Part shown: piece after piece, positions 8,274 through 15,534 of the stretch
Numbering within the stretch: position 1 is the first letter of the stretch
Layout of the letters: each line of letters starts with the position of its first letter
Assembly (NCBI GenBank): GCA_902774165.1
Contig: CACYHJ010000020.1
Coordinates: 1-19,817, forward strand
DNA length: 19,817 bases
Direction: 5' to 3'
DNA from: Oscillospiraceae bacterium
GTDB lineage: Bacteria; Bacillota; Clostridia; Oscillospirales; Acutalibacteraceae
The notes under the pieces: model-generated
Told to the model about the DNA's origin: nothing
Databases searched by the model: none
The model's input: only the letters and a program-made list of their open reading frames with translations
Position numbers and translations under genes: made by a program

Positions 8274-9182
8274 TTAATCGTCTCCCGGGGCAACCAGCTC
8301 ATCGTCTTCCGGGACAGACGGCGTTTCGCTGCTGGGCTCGGTCGTTTTCCTGATGGGCGCAGCCGTTTCGCTGCTGGGCGTTTGCGCTTTAGTCGTCGGC
8401 GCCGCGGTGGTGGGCGCCTTTGTGGTCGGCTTCGCCGTGGTCGGTACGGTTGTCCGCTGCGTTGTTCGTTGTGTTGATCGCTGCGTCGTCGGCTGACTTG
8501 ACCGCTGGGTGGTCTTCGGCGCGGCTTTTTGCGTCGTCGGCGCCGTGGTGGCGGCCGGAGCGGAAGGGGCGTCGCCGCCGGATTCCGTCAGATACCGAAC
8601 CCAGAGATATCCGGACAGCGTCGTTCCGTCTTTGGTGTAATCGACGCTGGCGTAGTCGTTGGCGCAGTAGCCGGTAAACACGACGGCCGCGCCTTCCGGC
8701 AGCACGTCGATCACCCGGTAACTGCCGTCCGGCCCTGAGACCAGGGGCAGGCCCTGATGCTCCGGCGTGTTGCCGCCGATCAGGTACCCGCGCCCGGCAA
8801 CCAGCACGAGCGGGCGGTCAACGGAATCGGAGGGAGGATCCGTCAGGGGGACCATAACCTCGTCGGCTGCGGTTTCGTCCGCCGCGGTCGGGATTTGCCC
8901 GGACTCCGGGACGGATTCCTCTTGCGGGGGATCTGTCGCTTCGTCGTTCTTCGTCTTTGCGCGGTTGTGCGCAAGTACAGAGACGATTACGCCGACGATC
9001 ACCAGCGCCGCCGCGCAGAGAATCGCAAGGACCCGGATCAGTTTTCTGTTGTTCCCGCCGTTCCCGGATTGTGCGGGATCGGCGCCGGGGTTCTTTTCCC
9101 GATTGTCTGCGGGAGATGCTTCCGGCGGGAGTGGAATCGTGACGTCTGCCGCCGCCGGAAGTGTAGAATCAATATCGCTCAT
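8274..9182 (-). CDS. Single-pass membrane SH3b protein, short form
   Basis: The 302-residue protein is a paralogue of its neighbours on both sides. It has a short hydrophilic N-terminus starting MSDIDST (1-47), a membrane helix at 48-71 followed by basic residues, an acidic stretch, the motif EVMVPLTDP (108-116) and one SH3b domain (about 130-200). The rest is a Thr/Pro/Gln-rich tail (TTQRST-type repeats, 210-285) with an acidic end. It lacks the C-terminal domain of the 536-residue protein. GAGGATGA lies upstream of the ATG. There is a 35-bp gap to the preceding gene and 124 bp to the next; I see no convincing promoter in the latter. The tail could span the cell wall or be glycosylated on Thr; that is inference. 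The domain is more divergent (LVSGPDGSY instead of LRAGPGSSY). Confidence 0.88.
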   Translation of the reverse strand: MSDIDSTLPAAADVTIPLPPEASPADNREKNPGADPAQSGNGGNNRKLIRVLAILCAAALVIVGVIVSVLAHNRAKTKNDEATDPPQEESVPESGQIPTAADETAADEVMVPLTDPPSDSVDRPLVLVAGRGYLIGGNTPEHQGLPLVSGPDGSYRVIDVLPEGAAVVFTGYCANDYASVDYTKDGTTLSGYLWVRYLTESGGDAPSAPAATTAPTTQKAAPKTTQRSSQPTTQRSTQRTTQRTTVPTTAKPTTKAPTTAAPTTKAQTPSSETAAPIRKTTEPSSETPSVPEDDELVAPGDD

Positions 9183-9217
9183 TGTAAATCATCCTCTGGA
9201 AATGCGTTCTTGTGCGG

Positions 9218-10321
9218 TCATGGGACGCTCAGGTATCTCGCGCTGACCCAGCCGTAGACTCCCTGATAGTATACATGTGCCCAGCTTCCGGTATAATCAT
9301 AGTCATAGACCTGCACCATCGTCCCCTTTGGGATCCTTGCGACCACGGCGGCATTGGCGTTCGCCGCCGAGCGCATATTCAGGTTGCTGTTCTGCGTATT
9401 GACGACGCGCCAGGTACCTCCGCTGACCTGCGGGGGCGCGGTGGGCGGCGTTGTGGGCACGGTGCCGGTCCGCGGGTCTCTGCCGGAATTGTCCGGAATC
9501 AGATGCTCGATCCACAGCCAGCCGGTCAGGACTCTGCCGCCGGGATAATAATTCACCTTCGCGTAGGATCCGGACTGGGCGCCGGCGTATTCCACCAGAG
9601 CGCCTTCCGGTACCACCGCCAGCGCTTCGGAATTGCTGGTGGGACCGGCGCGCAGCGTCAGCCCGTCATGCAGCACGGTGTCGTAATCCACCCGATAGAC
9701 CGGGCCGGAGACACGCGGCGCTTCGGTGGGGGGAATATAGACAGTGGGGGGCGCCGTGACCGGCGGCGCGGTGATGGGAACCGTGGGGTCGGTCAGCGGA
9801 ACCATCGCGTCGGTCGCCGGCACGGTCTGATCCGTCTGCGCCGGCGCTTCTGCGTCTTCCGCCGTCTCGTCTTCCTGTTCCTGCGCTTCTTCCGTGGTCT
9901 CGTCTTCTTTCGACGGCTTCGGATCCGCGCTGCGGATGCGGATCACAAAAATCAGAATGACCGCCGCCAGCACCAGCACCACGGCGCTGCAGGCGATCAG
10001 GATCCATTGCAGCGTGCCGGAGGATCCGGAGCCGCCGCCGTTATTCGGCGGGTAGGAGCCGGTCCCCTCCGGAGGCGCGTAGCCGATCCCGCCGTTCTGA
10101 TCGGCCCCTCCGCCGTAGTAATAAGGATTCTGCTGCGGTTCCGGCGCGAAGGAAAATCCGCTCTGGGTCGGCTCCGCGTTGTATGCGCCGCCCTGCTGCG
10201 CCGGCGGCACGGTGGAAAAACCGCTCTGCGTCGGCTCTGATGCGTAATTGTTCCCGCCGGGCGTTGGCGTCCAGCCGCCGGGCGCGGACGGGGTATTCAT
10301 TGTGCGATCGTAATCATCCAT
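9218..10321 (-). CDS. Single-pass membrane protein with two SH3b domains
   Basis: The 367-residue protein begins MDDYDRTM and has a disordered Gly/Pro/Gln N-terminus (1-103) with EPTQSGFS twice (29-36 and 50-57). A membrane helix (104-127) is followed by basic RIRS, then a strongly acidic stretch (138-160), the motif AMVPLTDP (172-179) and a Pro/Thr linker. SH3b domain 1 (about 207-277) is the cluster type (YDTVLHDGLTLRAGP). SH3b domain 2 (303-366) is closer to classical SH3_3 (NLNMRSAANANAAVVARIPKGTMV ending YGWVSARYL). It starts 19 bp after the kinase stop with GGGAG upstream, so it is very likely co-transcribed with the kinase. The disordered cytoplasmic tail with repeated TQ threonines is a plausible kinase target. 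Confidence 0.9.
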   Translation of the reverse strand: MDDYDRTMNTPSAPGGWTPTPGGNNYASEPTQSGFSTVPPAQQGGAYNAEPTQSGFSFAPEPQQNPYYYGGGADQNGGIGYAPPEGTGSYPPNNGGGSGSSGTLQWILIACSAVVLVLAAVILIFVIRIRSADPKPSKEDETTEEAQEQEDETAEDAEAPAQTDQTVPATDAMVPLTDPTVPITAPPVTAPPTVYIPPTEAPRVSGPVYRVDYDTVLHDGLTLRAGPTSNSEALAVVPEGALVEYAGAQSGSYAKVNYYPGGRVLTGWLWIEHLIPDNSGRDPRTGTVPTTPPTAPPQVSGGTWRVVNTQNSNLNMRSAANANAAVVARIPKGTMVQVYDYDYTGSWAHVYYQGVYGWVSARYLSVP

Positions 10322-10340
10322 CGCTGCGACTCCCTTTCTG

Positions 10341-11843
10341 TTATGATCTTACGTATCTGACGTAGCCCGCGCGGGCCCAGCCGATGACCTCGCCGCTCTT
10401 GATATAGATCCAGTCGTTGGCTGTATTGGTGAAATAGGCGTAAACCTGCGCGCCGTTGGGCACCTCGCCGACCTTTTCGGCGGATTCCGTCGTGGATCTG
10501 CGCACCACCAGGGGGTCGCCCTGCGGGGTGACGACAAGGTAAACCTTCGGCTCGATGTTCACCGGGACCGTCATCGGCGCCGTCGTCGGCGCGGGGGGCA
10601 GGGTGGTGGCCGCGGCGGTGGCCGCGGTTGTTTTCGTCGCGGTCGTTTCTGTCGGTTCGGGATCGGAATCCGAGCGTAACACGACAAACACCAGGACCGC
10701 CAAAAGCGCGACGATCAGGACCGCAAGGGCGATGATGCCGTACAGGATCCTGTTCGGCTTTTTCGGCGGCGGAGTCGGAATCGGTTTTTCGCTTCCCGGC
10801 GGGTTGGAAATCGGCGCGATGAACAGTTTTTTCTCCGGGCCGATTTCTGCCGCGGCCACGGTTTTCTCCGGTTCTGCCTGGAACGGGCCGTTCAGGGGGG
10901 CGGGGTCATTCAGGTGGTTCTTTGCGTAGATCAGCGCGCCCTTCATCTCCTCCGGCGTGGAGAACCGTTTGCCCGCGTCGAAGGCGCAGGCCTTGAGAAT
11001 CGCGGCGCCGGCGGCAGGATGTGCGTTGCAGGGAGGACCGAAGCTCTCGCCCTGCATGCGGCGCATGATGGCGTTTTCGCGGATTTCATAGGTGACCTCG
11101 CCTTTTTCGTTTGGGGTCACCAGCGGAGCGCAGTTGTTGTTCAGCAGCTGATAAAGCACAATGCCCAGGGAATAGATGTCCACGCGCTGGTCGTAGCTGC
11201 CGATATTGCGGATCTCCGGCGCCATATAGTTGTAGGTTCCCTTGGCGGAAAGCCCGATGTCCCGTTTCGACAGCTCCCGGGCGATGCCGAAGTCTCCCAG
11301 CTTGAAGTGGCCGTTTTCGGTAACCATGATGTTGGCGGGCTTGATATCCCGGTGGATGATATTCTTTTTATAACAGACGTCCAGCGCGGTGCAGATGTCG
11401 ATGCCCAGATCCAGCACCTGCGCCTCGTTCATGGTGTGGGTTTCAAGGTATTTCGCGAACCCGGTCAGCAGCTCCATGCGGATCAGGATGACCCAGCTGA
11501 TGCCGTCGGGCTTCTGAATGACCTTGAAGTCCTCGACGTAGACGATGTTGGACTCGCCCTTGAGCGATTCCATCATTTTGATCTCTTTGACGCAGTCGTC
11601 CACGATTTTTTTGAAATAGGTGCCCGTCCCGTCTTCCCGGATGCCCTCTGCGCGCAGCTCGGGGATCTGGGTGTCGTCCCGGGGGATGGAGATCACCTTT
11701 ACGGCGGAGCGGGAAACGGCGTCGTATTCCTGTTTCTCGCACTCAAACACGTCGCCGAACGAGCCCCGGCCGATACGGCGCAGAACGTTCCAGTCCGGCC
11801 AAACCTCGCGGATGATCTCTTCCGGCGTCATTTCCATGGTCAT
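10341..11843 (-). CDS. Membrane Ser/Thr protein kinase with extracellular SH3b domain
   Basis: The 500-residue Hanks-type kinase has a glycine loop GRGSFGDV (25-32), ATP-binding Lys49 (AVKV), catalytic loop HRDIKPAN (164-171), DFG at 184-186 and APE (in YMAPEIR). A Pro-rich juxtamembrane stretch leads to a membrane helix at about 364-389, then a Thr/Ala-rich spacer and one SH3b domain (about 430-500). PrkC/PknB relatives normally carry PASTA repeats outside; none is present here. The ATG at 11843 overlaps the phosphatase stop in ATGA, with GGAGG 8 bp upstream, so translation is probably coupled. An in-frame extension to 12017 exists but overlaps the phosphatase and has no need to be coding. 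The likely job is to phosphorylate cluster partners in response to an envelope signal. Confidence 0.93.
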   Translation of the reverse strand: MTMEMTPEEIIREVWPDWNVLRRIGRGSFGDVFECEKQEYDAVSRSAVKVISIPRDDTQIPELRAEGIREDGTGTYFKKIVDDCVKEIKMMESLKGESNIVYVEDFKVIQKPDGISWVILIRMELLTGFAKYLETHTMNEAQVLDLGIDICTALDVCYKKNIIHRDIKPANIMVTENGHFKLGDFGIARELSKRDIGLSAKGTYNYMAPEIRNIGSYDQRVDIYSLGIVLYQLLNNNCAPLVTPNEKGEVTYEIRENAIMRRMQGESFGPPCNAHPAAGAAILKACAFDAGKRFSTPEEMKGALIYAKNHLNDPAPLNGPFQAEPEKTVAAAEIGPEKKLFIAPISNPPGSEKPIPTPPPKKPNRILYGIIALAVLIVALLAVLVFVVLRSDSDPEPTETTATKTTAATAAATTLPPAPTTAPMTVPVNIEPKVYLVVTPQGDPLVVRRSTTESAEKVGEVPNGAQVYAYFTNTANDWIYIKSGEVIGWARAGYVRYVRS

Positions 11844-12604
11844 TGATTCGTCCTCCCGTCTCCGATCCGGCAGAGAATGCCGGTCAGATTGTCTTTCCCG
11901 CCCATGCGCAGCGAGAGCTTGTTGATCATGCGGGCGGAGATGGTCATGTCGTGTCCGCGCCGCAGCACCTCTGCGATCATTTCTTCGGGCATCATGTCCG
12001 TCACGCCGTCGGAGCACAGCAGGTAAATATCGCCCGGACGGATCTCTTTCTTGCGGATGTAGGGCGAAATGCGGAACTCCTGCGGCGGCACGCCGATAAA
12101 CTGCAAAAGATGCGGTTTCCTGCCCGGGACGACCTCCATCACGTGGTCTTTTGAGAGCTGCTTCAGCTCGCCGTCGGCATAACGGTAGATCCGGCTGTCG
12201 CCCACGTTGCAGACGGTGATCTCATTTTCGTCAAAGGCGATTCCCGTCATGGTGGAGCCCGCAATGCCCACCTGCAGCGCCCTTGCCGTGGCGGCGACCG
12301 TGTCGTTCATGCGCAGGCACGCCTGCTCGAAGAATACCGCCGAATCGGCCGGCCTCGGCTCCCTGCTGATTTTGTCCATGGCGTCGGCGCACAGGAACGA
12401 GGCTTTTTCGCCGCAGGCCTCGCCGCCCATGCCGTCAAACACGCAGAAGACCGGGCGGGTTGCCGCGCTGACGACTGCGCCGGGATCTTCGTAATCGTCG
12501 TGGTTTTCCGGCAGAAAATGGCCGCGGTACCAGAAATTGTCCTGATTGTTTTTCCGTATGAGTCCCGTGCCGCAGAAACACGAAAATTCAATATTGTAAT
12601 CCAT
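11840..12604 (-). CDS. PP2C-family Ser/Thr protein phosphatase
   Basis: The 254-residue protein shows the PP2C (PPM) motif series: RKNNQDN (17-23), FDGMGG (56-61) with metal-binding Asp57, GSTMTGI (116-122), NVGDSRIYR (133-141), SDGVTDMM (198-205) and GGKDNLTG (235-242) with Asp238. Length is normal for the PrpC/Stp group. It is cytoplasmic and metal-dependent by family. It is the first gene of the cluster, with AAAGGAG 7 bp before the ATG and a strong promoter about 80 bp upstream. The 4-bp overlap with the kinase gene is the usual arrangement for a phosphatase that reverses the partner kinase. Spacing between the first motifs includes an extra acidic insert (33-42), within normal variation. 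Confidence 0.95.
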   Translation of the reverse strand: MDYNIEFSCFCGTGLIRKNNQDNFWYRGHFLPENHDDYEDPGAVVSAATRPVFCVFDGMGGEACGEKASFLCADAMDKISREPRPADSAVFFEQACLRMNDTVAATARALQVGIAGSTMTGIAFDENEITVCNVGDSRIYRYADGELKQLSKDHVMEVVPGRKPHLLQFIGVPPQEFRISPYIRKKEIRPGDIYLLCSDGVTDMMPEEMIAEVLRRGHDMTISARMINKLSLRMGGKDNLTGILCRIGDGRTNQ

Positions 12605-12682
12605 GGGCCGCTCCTTTGTCCGCGCCGCCGTCGGACGCAGTATCTTGTGGAAACATGAATGAGGTTTTTACATATATTGTTT

Positions 12683-12711
12683 ATTTTAATAATATATGAA
12701 TAAAATGTCAA
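12683..12711 (-). promoter_or_regulatory. Promoter of the phosphatase-kinase-SH3b-FHA cluster
   Basis: On the minus strand TTGACA (12706-12711) and TAAAAT (12683-12688) are separated by 17 bp. They lie 79 bp before the phosphatase ATG, in the only long AT-rich stretch upstream. A consensus -35 with optimal spacing suggests steady sigma-A expression. Confidence 0.82.
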
Positions 12712-12808
12712 TAGACTCCGTATATTTTACAGGGAATTTTTTTAAACAATTTTCATGCGCAATCATATCCGGGGTTTTCCGGTTGGGATGTCGGATTTAT
12801 CCGCGGTC

Positions 12809-12837
12809 TTGCAATCTGCGGCAGGATTTGGTATACT
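12809..12837 (+). promoter_or_regulatory. Promoter of the GH36 gene
   Basis: TTGCAA (12809-12814) and TATACT (12832-12837) have 17-bp spacing, 34 bp before the ATG at 12872. Together with the minus-strand promoter at 12683-12711 this makes a divergent intergenic region. Confidence 0.75.
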
Positions 12838-12871
12838 GAGATTCAGATGCGAATTAAAAGGAGACCTTATT

Positions 12872-14994
12872 ATGCTGCTTCGCCTGAAATCACTGTTCTG
12901 CCTTCTTCAGAGCTTCCTTCTTCTGGTTTCGTCCTTTTCCGTCTACGATTCGGCGTTCAAAAAATTCGTCGACCGGGCGGCGATGGCCATGACAGGCATA
13001 ACGGATTTTACCTTCGACCCGCTGACCGGCGCCGCCGTGAAGGTGACCGCCGCGGAAAAACAGCGCTGCCGGAAATGGTTCGACGCGAACATCCGCACCG
13101 CCGCGTCGCCCGCCTATGATTTCACCGTGGGCGGGAAGGACTTCCGCCGCCATATCGCCGACTGGGAGATCACCGTCGGTGAAGAGAGTGAGGCGGGGGA
13201 GAAATACCGGGGCGGCAAAACGACCGTCGTCGCCCTCAGACACAAAAAAAGCGGCCTGAGCGCGGCGGTCGAGGCGACGATCTATGAGGAATACGCCGCC
13301 TGCGAGTGGACGGTGTTCCTTACAAACGGCGGGAACGCGAACACCCCGGCGGTGAAGGATTTTTACGCCATCCACCCCGATTACGGGACTGCCGCCGACC
13401 TCAAACGCTCAAAAACTTTTACGCCGCGGACTGCACTGTGGAGACGGGGCGGTCCGACGTGTATTTCAGCAAGGGCAGCGACCCGGCGGCGGATGACTTC
13501 GAGCTGATGAAATCCGCCGTCAGCCTGACGCCGATGAACTTCAACGCCAACGGCGGCAGAAGCTCCTCCTGGCTGCCCTATTTCAATATCAGCGGCCCGG
13601 AAGCCGGCGTTGTGGCTGCCGCGGGCTGGACCGGGCAGTGGTTCGTCTCGCTGCGTCAGACGGCGAAGGGCGTGAAGCTGCGGGCGAAACAGGAGTTCTT
13701 CTCCGGGTATCTCACCCCCGGCGAAACAGTGCGCTCGCCGCTGGTGTCCCTGACCTTCTACGACGGCGGCAACGCCCTCAAGGGCTTCAACGCCTTCCGC
13801 GCCTGGGAGCGTGCCTGCGTCTATACCGAAAGCGCCTTCCCGCTGACCTGCACGGTGCTGGCGGGCGAGTTCGACCGCAGGAACGCGGAGGAATATATCG
13901 CCGAGATCAACGCCTATCCGGATGAGGTCTGCGAGAATTCCGATTTCCTCTGGCGGGATGCGGGCTGGTATGAGATCCTCGGCGACTGGTACGACAGCGT
14001 GGGCAACTGGCATCCGGACCCGGTCCGGTTCCCCGACGGGTTTGCGCCGGTGGCGGAGGCCGCCGAGGCGCGGGGTATGAAATTCCTGCTCTGGTTTGAG
14101 CCGGAACGCTGCTGCAAGGGTACCGAGGTTTACAATGAGTGTATCCGGCATGAGGGCTGGCTGATCGAAAGCGGCGACGAAAACCGGAATATGGTGAACC
14201 TTGCCGTCGACGGCGCCTGCGACTATCTTTCCGGGCTGATCGCGAACGCCATCAGAGACAACAAGGTGGGCCTTTACCGTCAGGACTTCAATTTCAGCGC
14301 CCTTGAGCTGTGGCGCTCGGCGGACAAATCGCTGTACGGCGGCCGGACGGGGATCGAGGAGAATCACTATGTGACCAATCTTTACCGGTATCTTGATACG
14401 CTTCTGGCGGTCAACCCCGGGCTGATTATCGACAACTGCGCCAGCGGCGGCAAGCGGCTCGACCTTGAAATGTCCCGCCGCAGCATCCCCCTGTGGCGTT
14501 CGGATTACAACTGCATCTCTTCCGACGGCAGTCTCAAGGACGATATCTGTGAGGCGACCCAGTCCATGAGCTGCGGCATTTCCTTCTGGCTTCCGCTGAC
14601 CGGCACCGGCATCGGCGGCGAGGGAGAGTACCTCTGCCGTTCCGCCGCCGTTCCCTGCGCCCAGAGGGCGGGCTACGGCGACGTGCGTCAGTATATGGAC
14701 AAAAACTTTTATCCCCTGATCAACGGCGCGCGGGACCGGGCCCGCTGGCATGCCATGCAGTTCGGCGACGAGACCGCCGGCGCGGCGCTGATCTACAAGC
14801 GGGAACAGGTGAAGTCCGACCGCTGTCATATCGTCCTGCAGGGGCTCGACCCGGAAAAAACCTATGAGATTTTTGATTACGACGCCCCCGCCCGGACCGA
14901 AACGAAAACCGGCGCTCAGCTGATGGGCGAGGGGATCGACGTCATCGTCACGGAAACTCCGAAGGCGTATTTCCTGATGTACCGGAGCGTATAA
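12872..14994 (+). pseudogene. GH36-type alpha-galactosidase, frameshifted
   Basis: The reading frame opens at the ATG at 12872 (AAAAGGAG upstream) and is lost at an A5 run, 13411-13415. Adding one A joins it to the second frame and restores LKRSKNFYAADCT and a 707-residue protein, a normal GH36 length. Residues 1-24 are hydrophobic and may be a signal peptide. An N-terminal beta-domain is followed by the barrel with WRDAGWYE, LLWFEPER, a nucleophile site YRQDFNF (Asp codon 14284-14286), NCASGGKRLDLEMS and the acid/base site LWRSDYN (Asp codon 14503-14505). The family hydrolyses terminal alpha-galactosides such as melibiose or raffinose. RQDFN differs from the commoner KWDMN, so it belongs to a less typical branch and specificity is uncertain. 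The break may be a true mutation or a homopolymer error; all catalytic residues remain intact. Confidence 0.85.
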
Positions 14995-15064
14995 AAAAAA
15001 CCGTCATCGCCTTCGGCGCGGCGTGATAAGGATGTTTTTTCGATCTGTATCTATGCCGCGCCGG

Positions 15065-15183
15065 AATGAATTGCGCCTGTCGGCGCATGAATTGACGTTC
15101 CGTCATGAATTGTGCCTTCGGCACGTGAATTGCCCGGCGGGGCATAAGGCGTAATTCAATTCACGGCAAAGCCGTCAATTCAT
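15065..15183. repeat. Array of mini-hairpins separated by GAATT
   Basis: Five small stem-loops of differing stem sequence are spaced by a constant [AG]TGAATT. Stems are TGCGCC/GGCGCA (15072-15087), TGACG/CGTCA (15093-15105), GTGCC/GGCAC (15112-15124), TGCCC/GGGCA (15131-15144) and ACGGC/GCCGT (15163-15175). The last unit is in reverse orientation (AATTCA spacers at 15153-15164 and 15177-15183). Stem bases change in pairs while spacers stay fixed. Confidence 0.85.
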
Positions 15184-15184
15184 A

Positions 15185-15240
15185 AAAACAAGCTGAGAAA
15201 AACGATCTTTTTGATCCTTTCTCTCAGCTTGTTTTCTTTT
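15185..15240 (+). terminator. Rho-independent terminator, probably bidirectional
   Basis: A 14-bp perfect stem has arms 15185-15198 (AAAACAAGCTGAGA) and 15222-15235, with GATC pairing inside the loop, followed by CTTTTT. It lies 190 bp past the GH36 stop and would end its transcript. A-rich sequence on the other side allows action on murD read-through as well. Confidence 0.85.
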
Positions 15241-15355
15241 TAACTGCGCACTTTCTCACCGGGCTTACGTGTCGTGAGAATACTGCCAACCCACGCCCGA
15301 ACTCTGCGGCGGTGACGTTTTTTTGTTGAGGATGGATGAGAGAGGTGAGGGATGA

Positions 15356-15411
15356 TTTCACATTTCACATCTCACATCTCACATTTCACTGTTCACTTTT
15401 CACTGTTCTCA
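15356..15411. repeat. Heptamer tract T[CT]TCACA, 8 units
   Basis: Eight consecutive 7-bp units run without a gap: TTTCACA, TTTCACA, TCTCACA, TCTCACA, TTTCACT, GTTCACT, TTTCACT, GTTCTCA. It forms the left side of a hairpin-centred composite element. Confidence 0.88.
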
Positions 15412-15449
15412 GCTTCCCGAGCACAGCCCAACCGTTAGCTTCGGCGGTT

Positions 15450-15490
15450 GCCGCTGAAAACAGTCCACCGGACTGTTTTCTTAACGCGGC
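15450..15490. repeat. Palindromic hairpin element between heptamer tracts
   Basis: A perfect 11-bp stem, GAAAACAGTCC (15456-15466) with its complement at 15470-15480 and an ACC loop, is extended by an outer GCCGC/GCGGC pair (15450-15454 with 15486-15490). No downstream T-run suits a terminator on the plus strand. From memory, similar ACAGTCC-ACC-GGACTGT hairpins are common between genes of gut Clostridia; I cannot check this here. Confidence 0.75.
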
Positions 15491-15492
15491 AA

Positions 15493-15534
15493 TCTCACAT
15501 CTCACATCTCACATCTCACATTTCACATCTCACT
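15493..15534. repeat. Heptamer tract T[CT]TCACA, 6 units, running into murD stop
   Basis: Six 7-bp units: four TCTCACA, one TTTCACA and one TCTCACT. The murD stop codon (15530-15532 on the minus strand) falls in the last unit, so the tract abuts the gene's final codons. Confidence 0.88.

Larger units (their letters stand above)
14995..15529. other. Non-coding repeat-rich intergenic region
   Basis: I see no credible gene in these 535 bp between the convergent GH36 and murD genes. Short frames here consist of repeat translations. It holds a mini-hairpin array, a terminator, two heptamer tracts, a long palindromic hairpin, and a 9-bp inverted repeat (15014-15022 with 15055-15063). A 7-bp inverted repeat TTCTCAC (15253-15259) pairs with 15274-15280. 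Elements are listed separately. Confidence 0.85.

Noticed and set aside
11844..12017. 58-residue upstream extension of the kinase
   Set aside because: It overlaps the phosphatase deeply, is Arg-rich and unlike kinases; the ATG at 11843 has a proper ribosome site and ATGA overlap.
12755..12871. Earlier ATG for the GH36 gene
   Set aside because: It precedes the promoter at 12809-12837 and lacks a ribosome site; 12872 has AAAAGGAG.
13405..13420. Programmed -1 frameshift in GH36
   Set aside because: The site reads TCA AAA ACT, which does not fit X XXY YYZ slippage, no stimulatory structure is evident and the family needs none. Mutation or base-call error is simpler.
13381..14829. 482-codon minus-strand open frame
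   Set aside because: Antisense to the GH36 gene, with no recognisable motifs.
15241..15355. Possible small RNA gene in the spacer
   Set aside because: Only a 7-bp inverted repeat is visible, with no promoter, no conserved RNA family features and no terminator of its own.
15356..15534. CRISPR array
   Set aside because: Units are 7 bp with no spacers and there are no cas genes; it is a simple heptamer repeat with a hairpin between two tracts.
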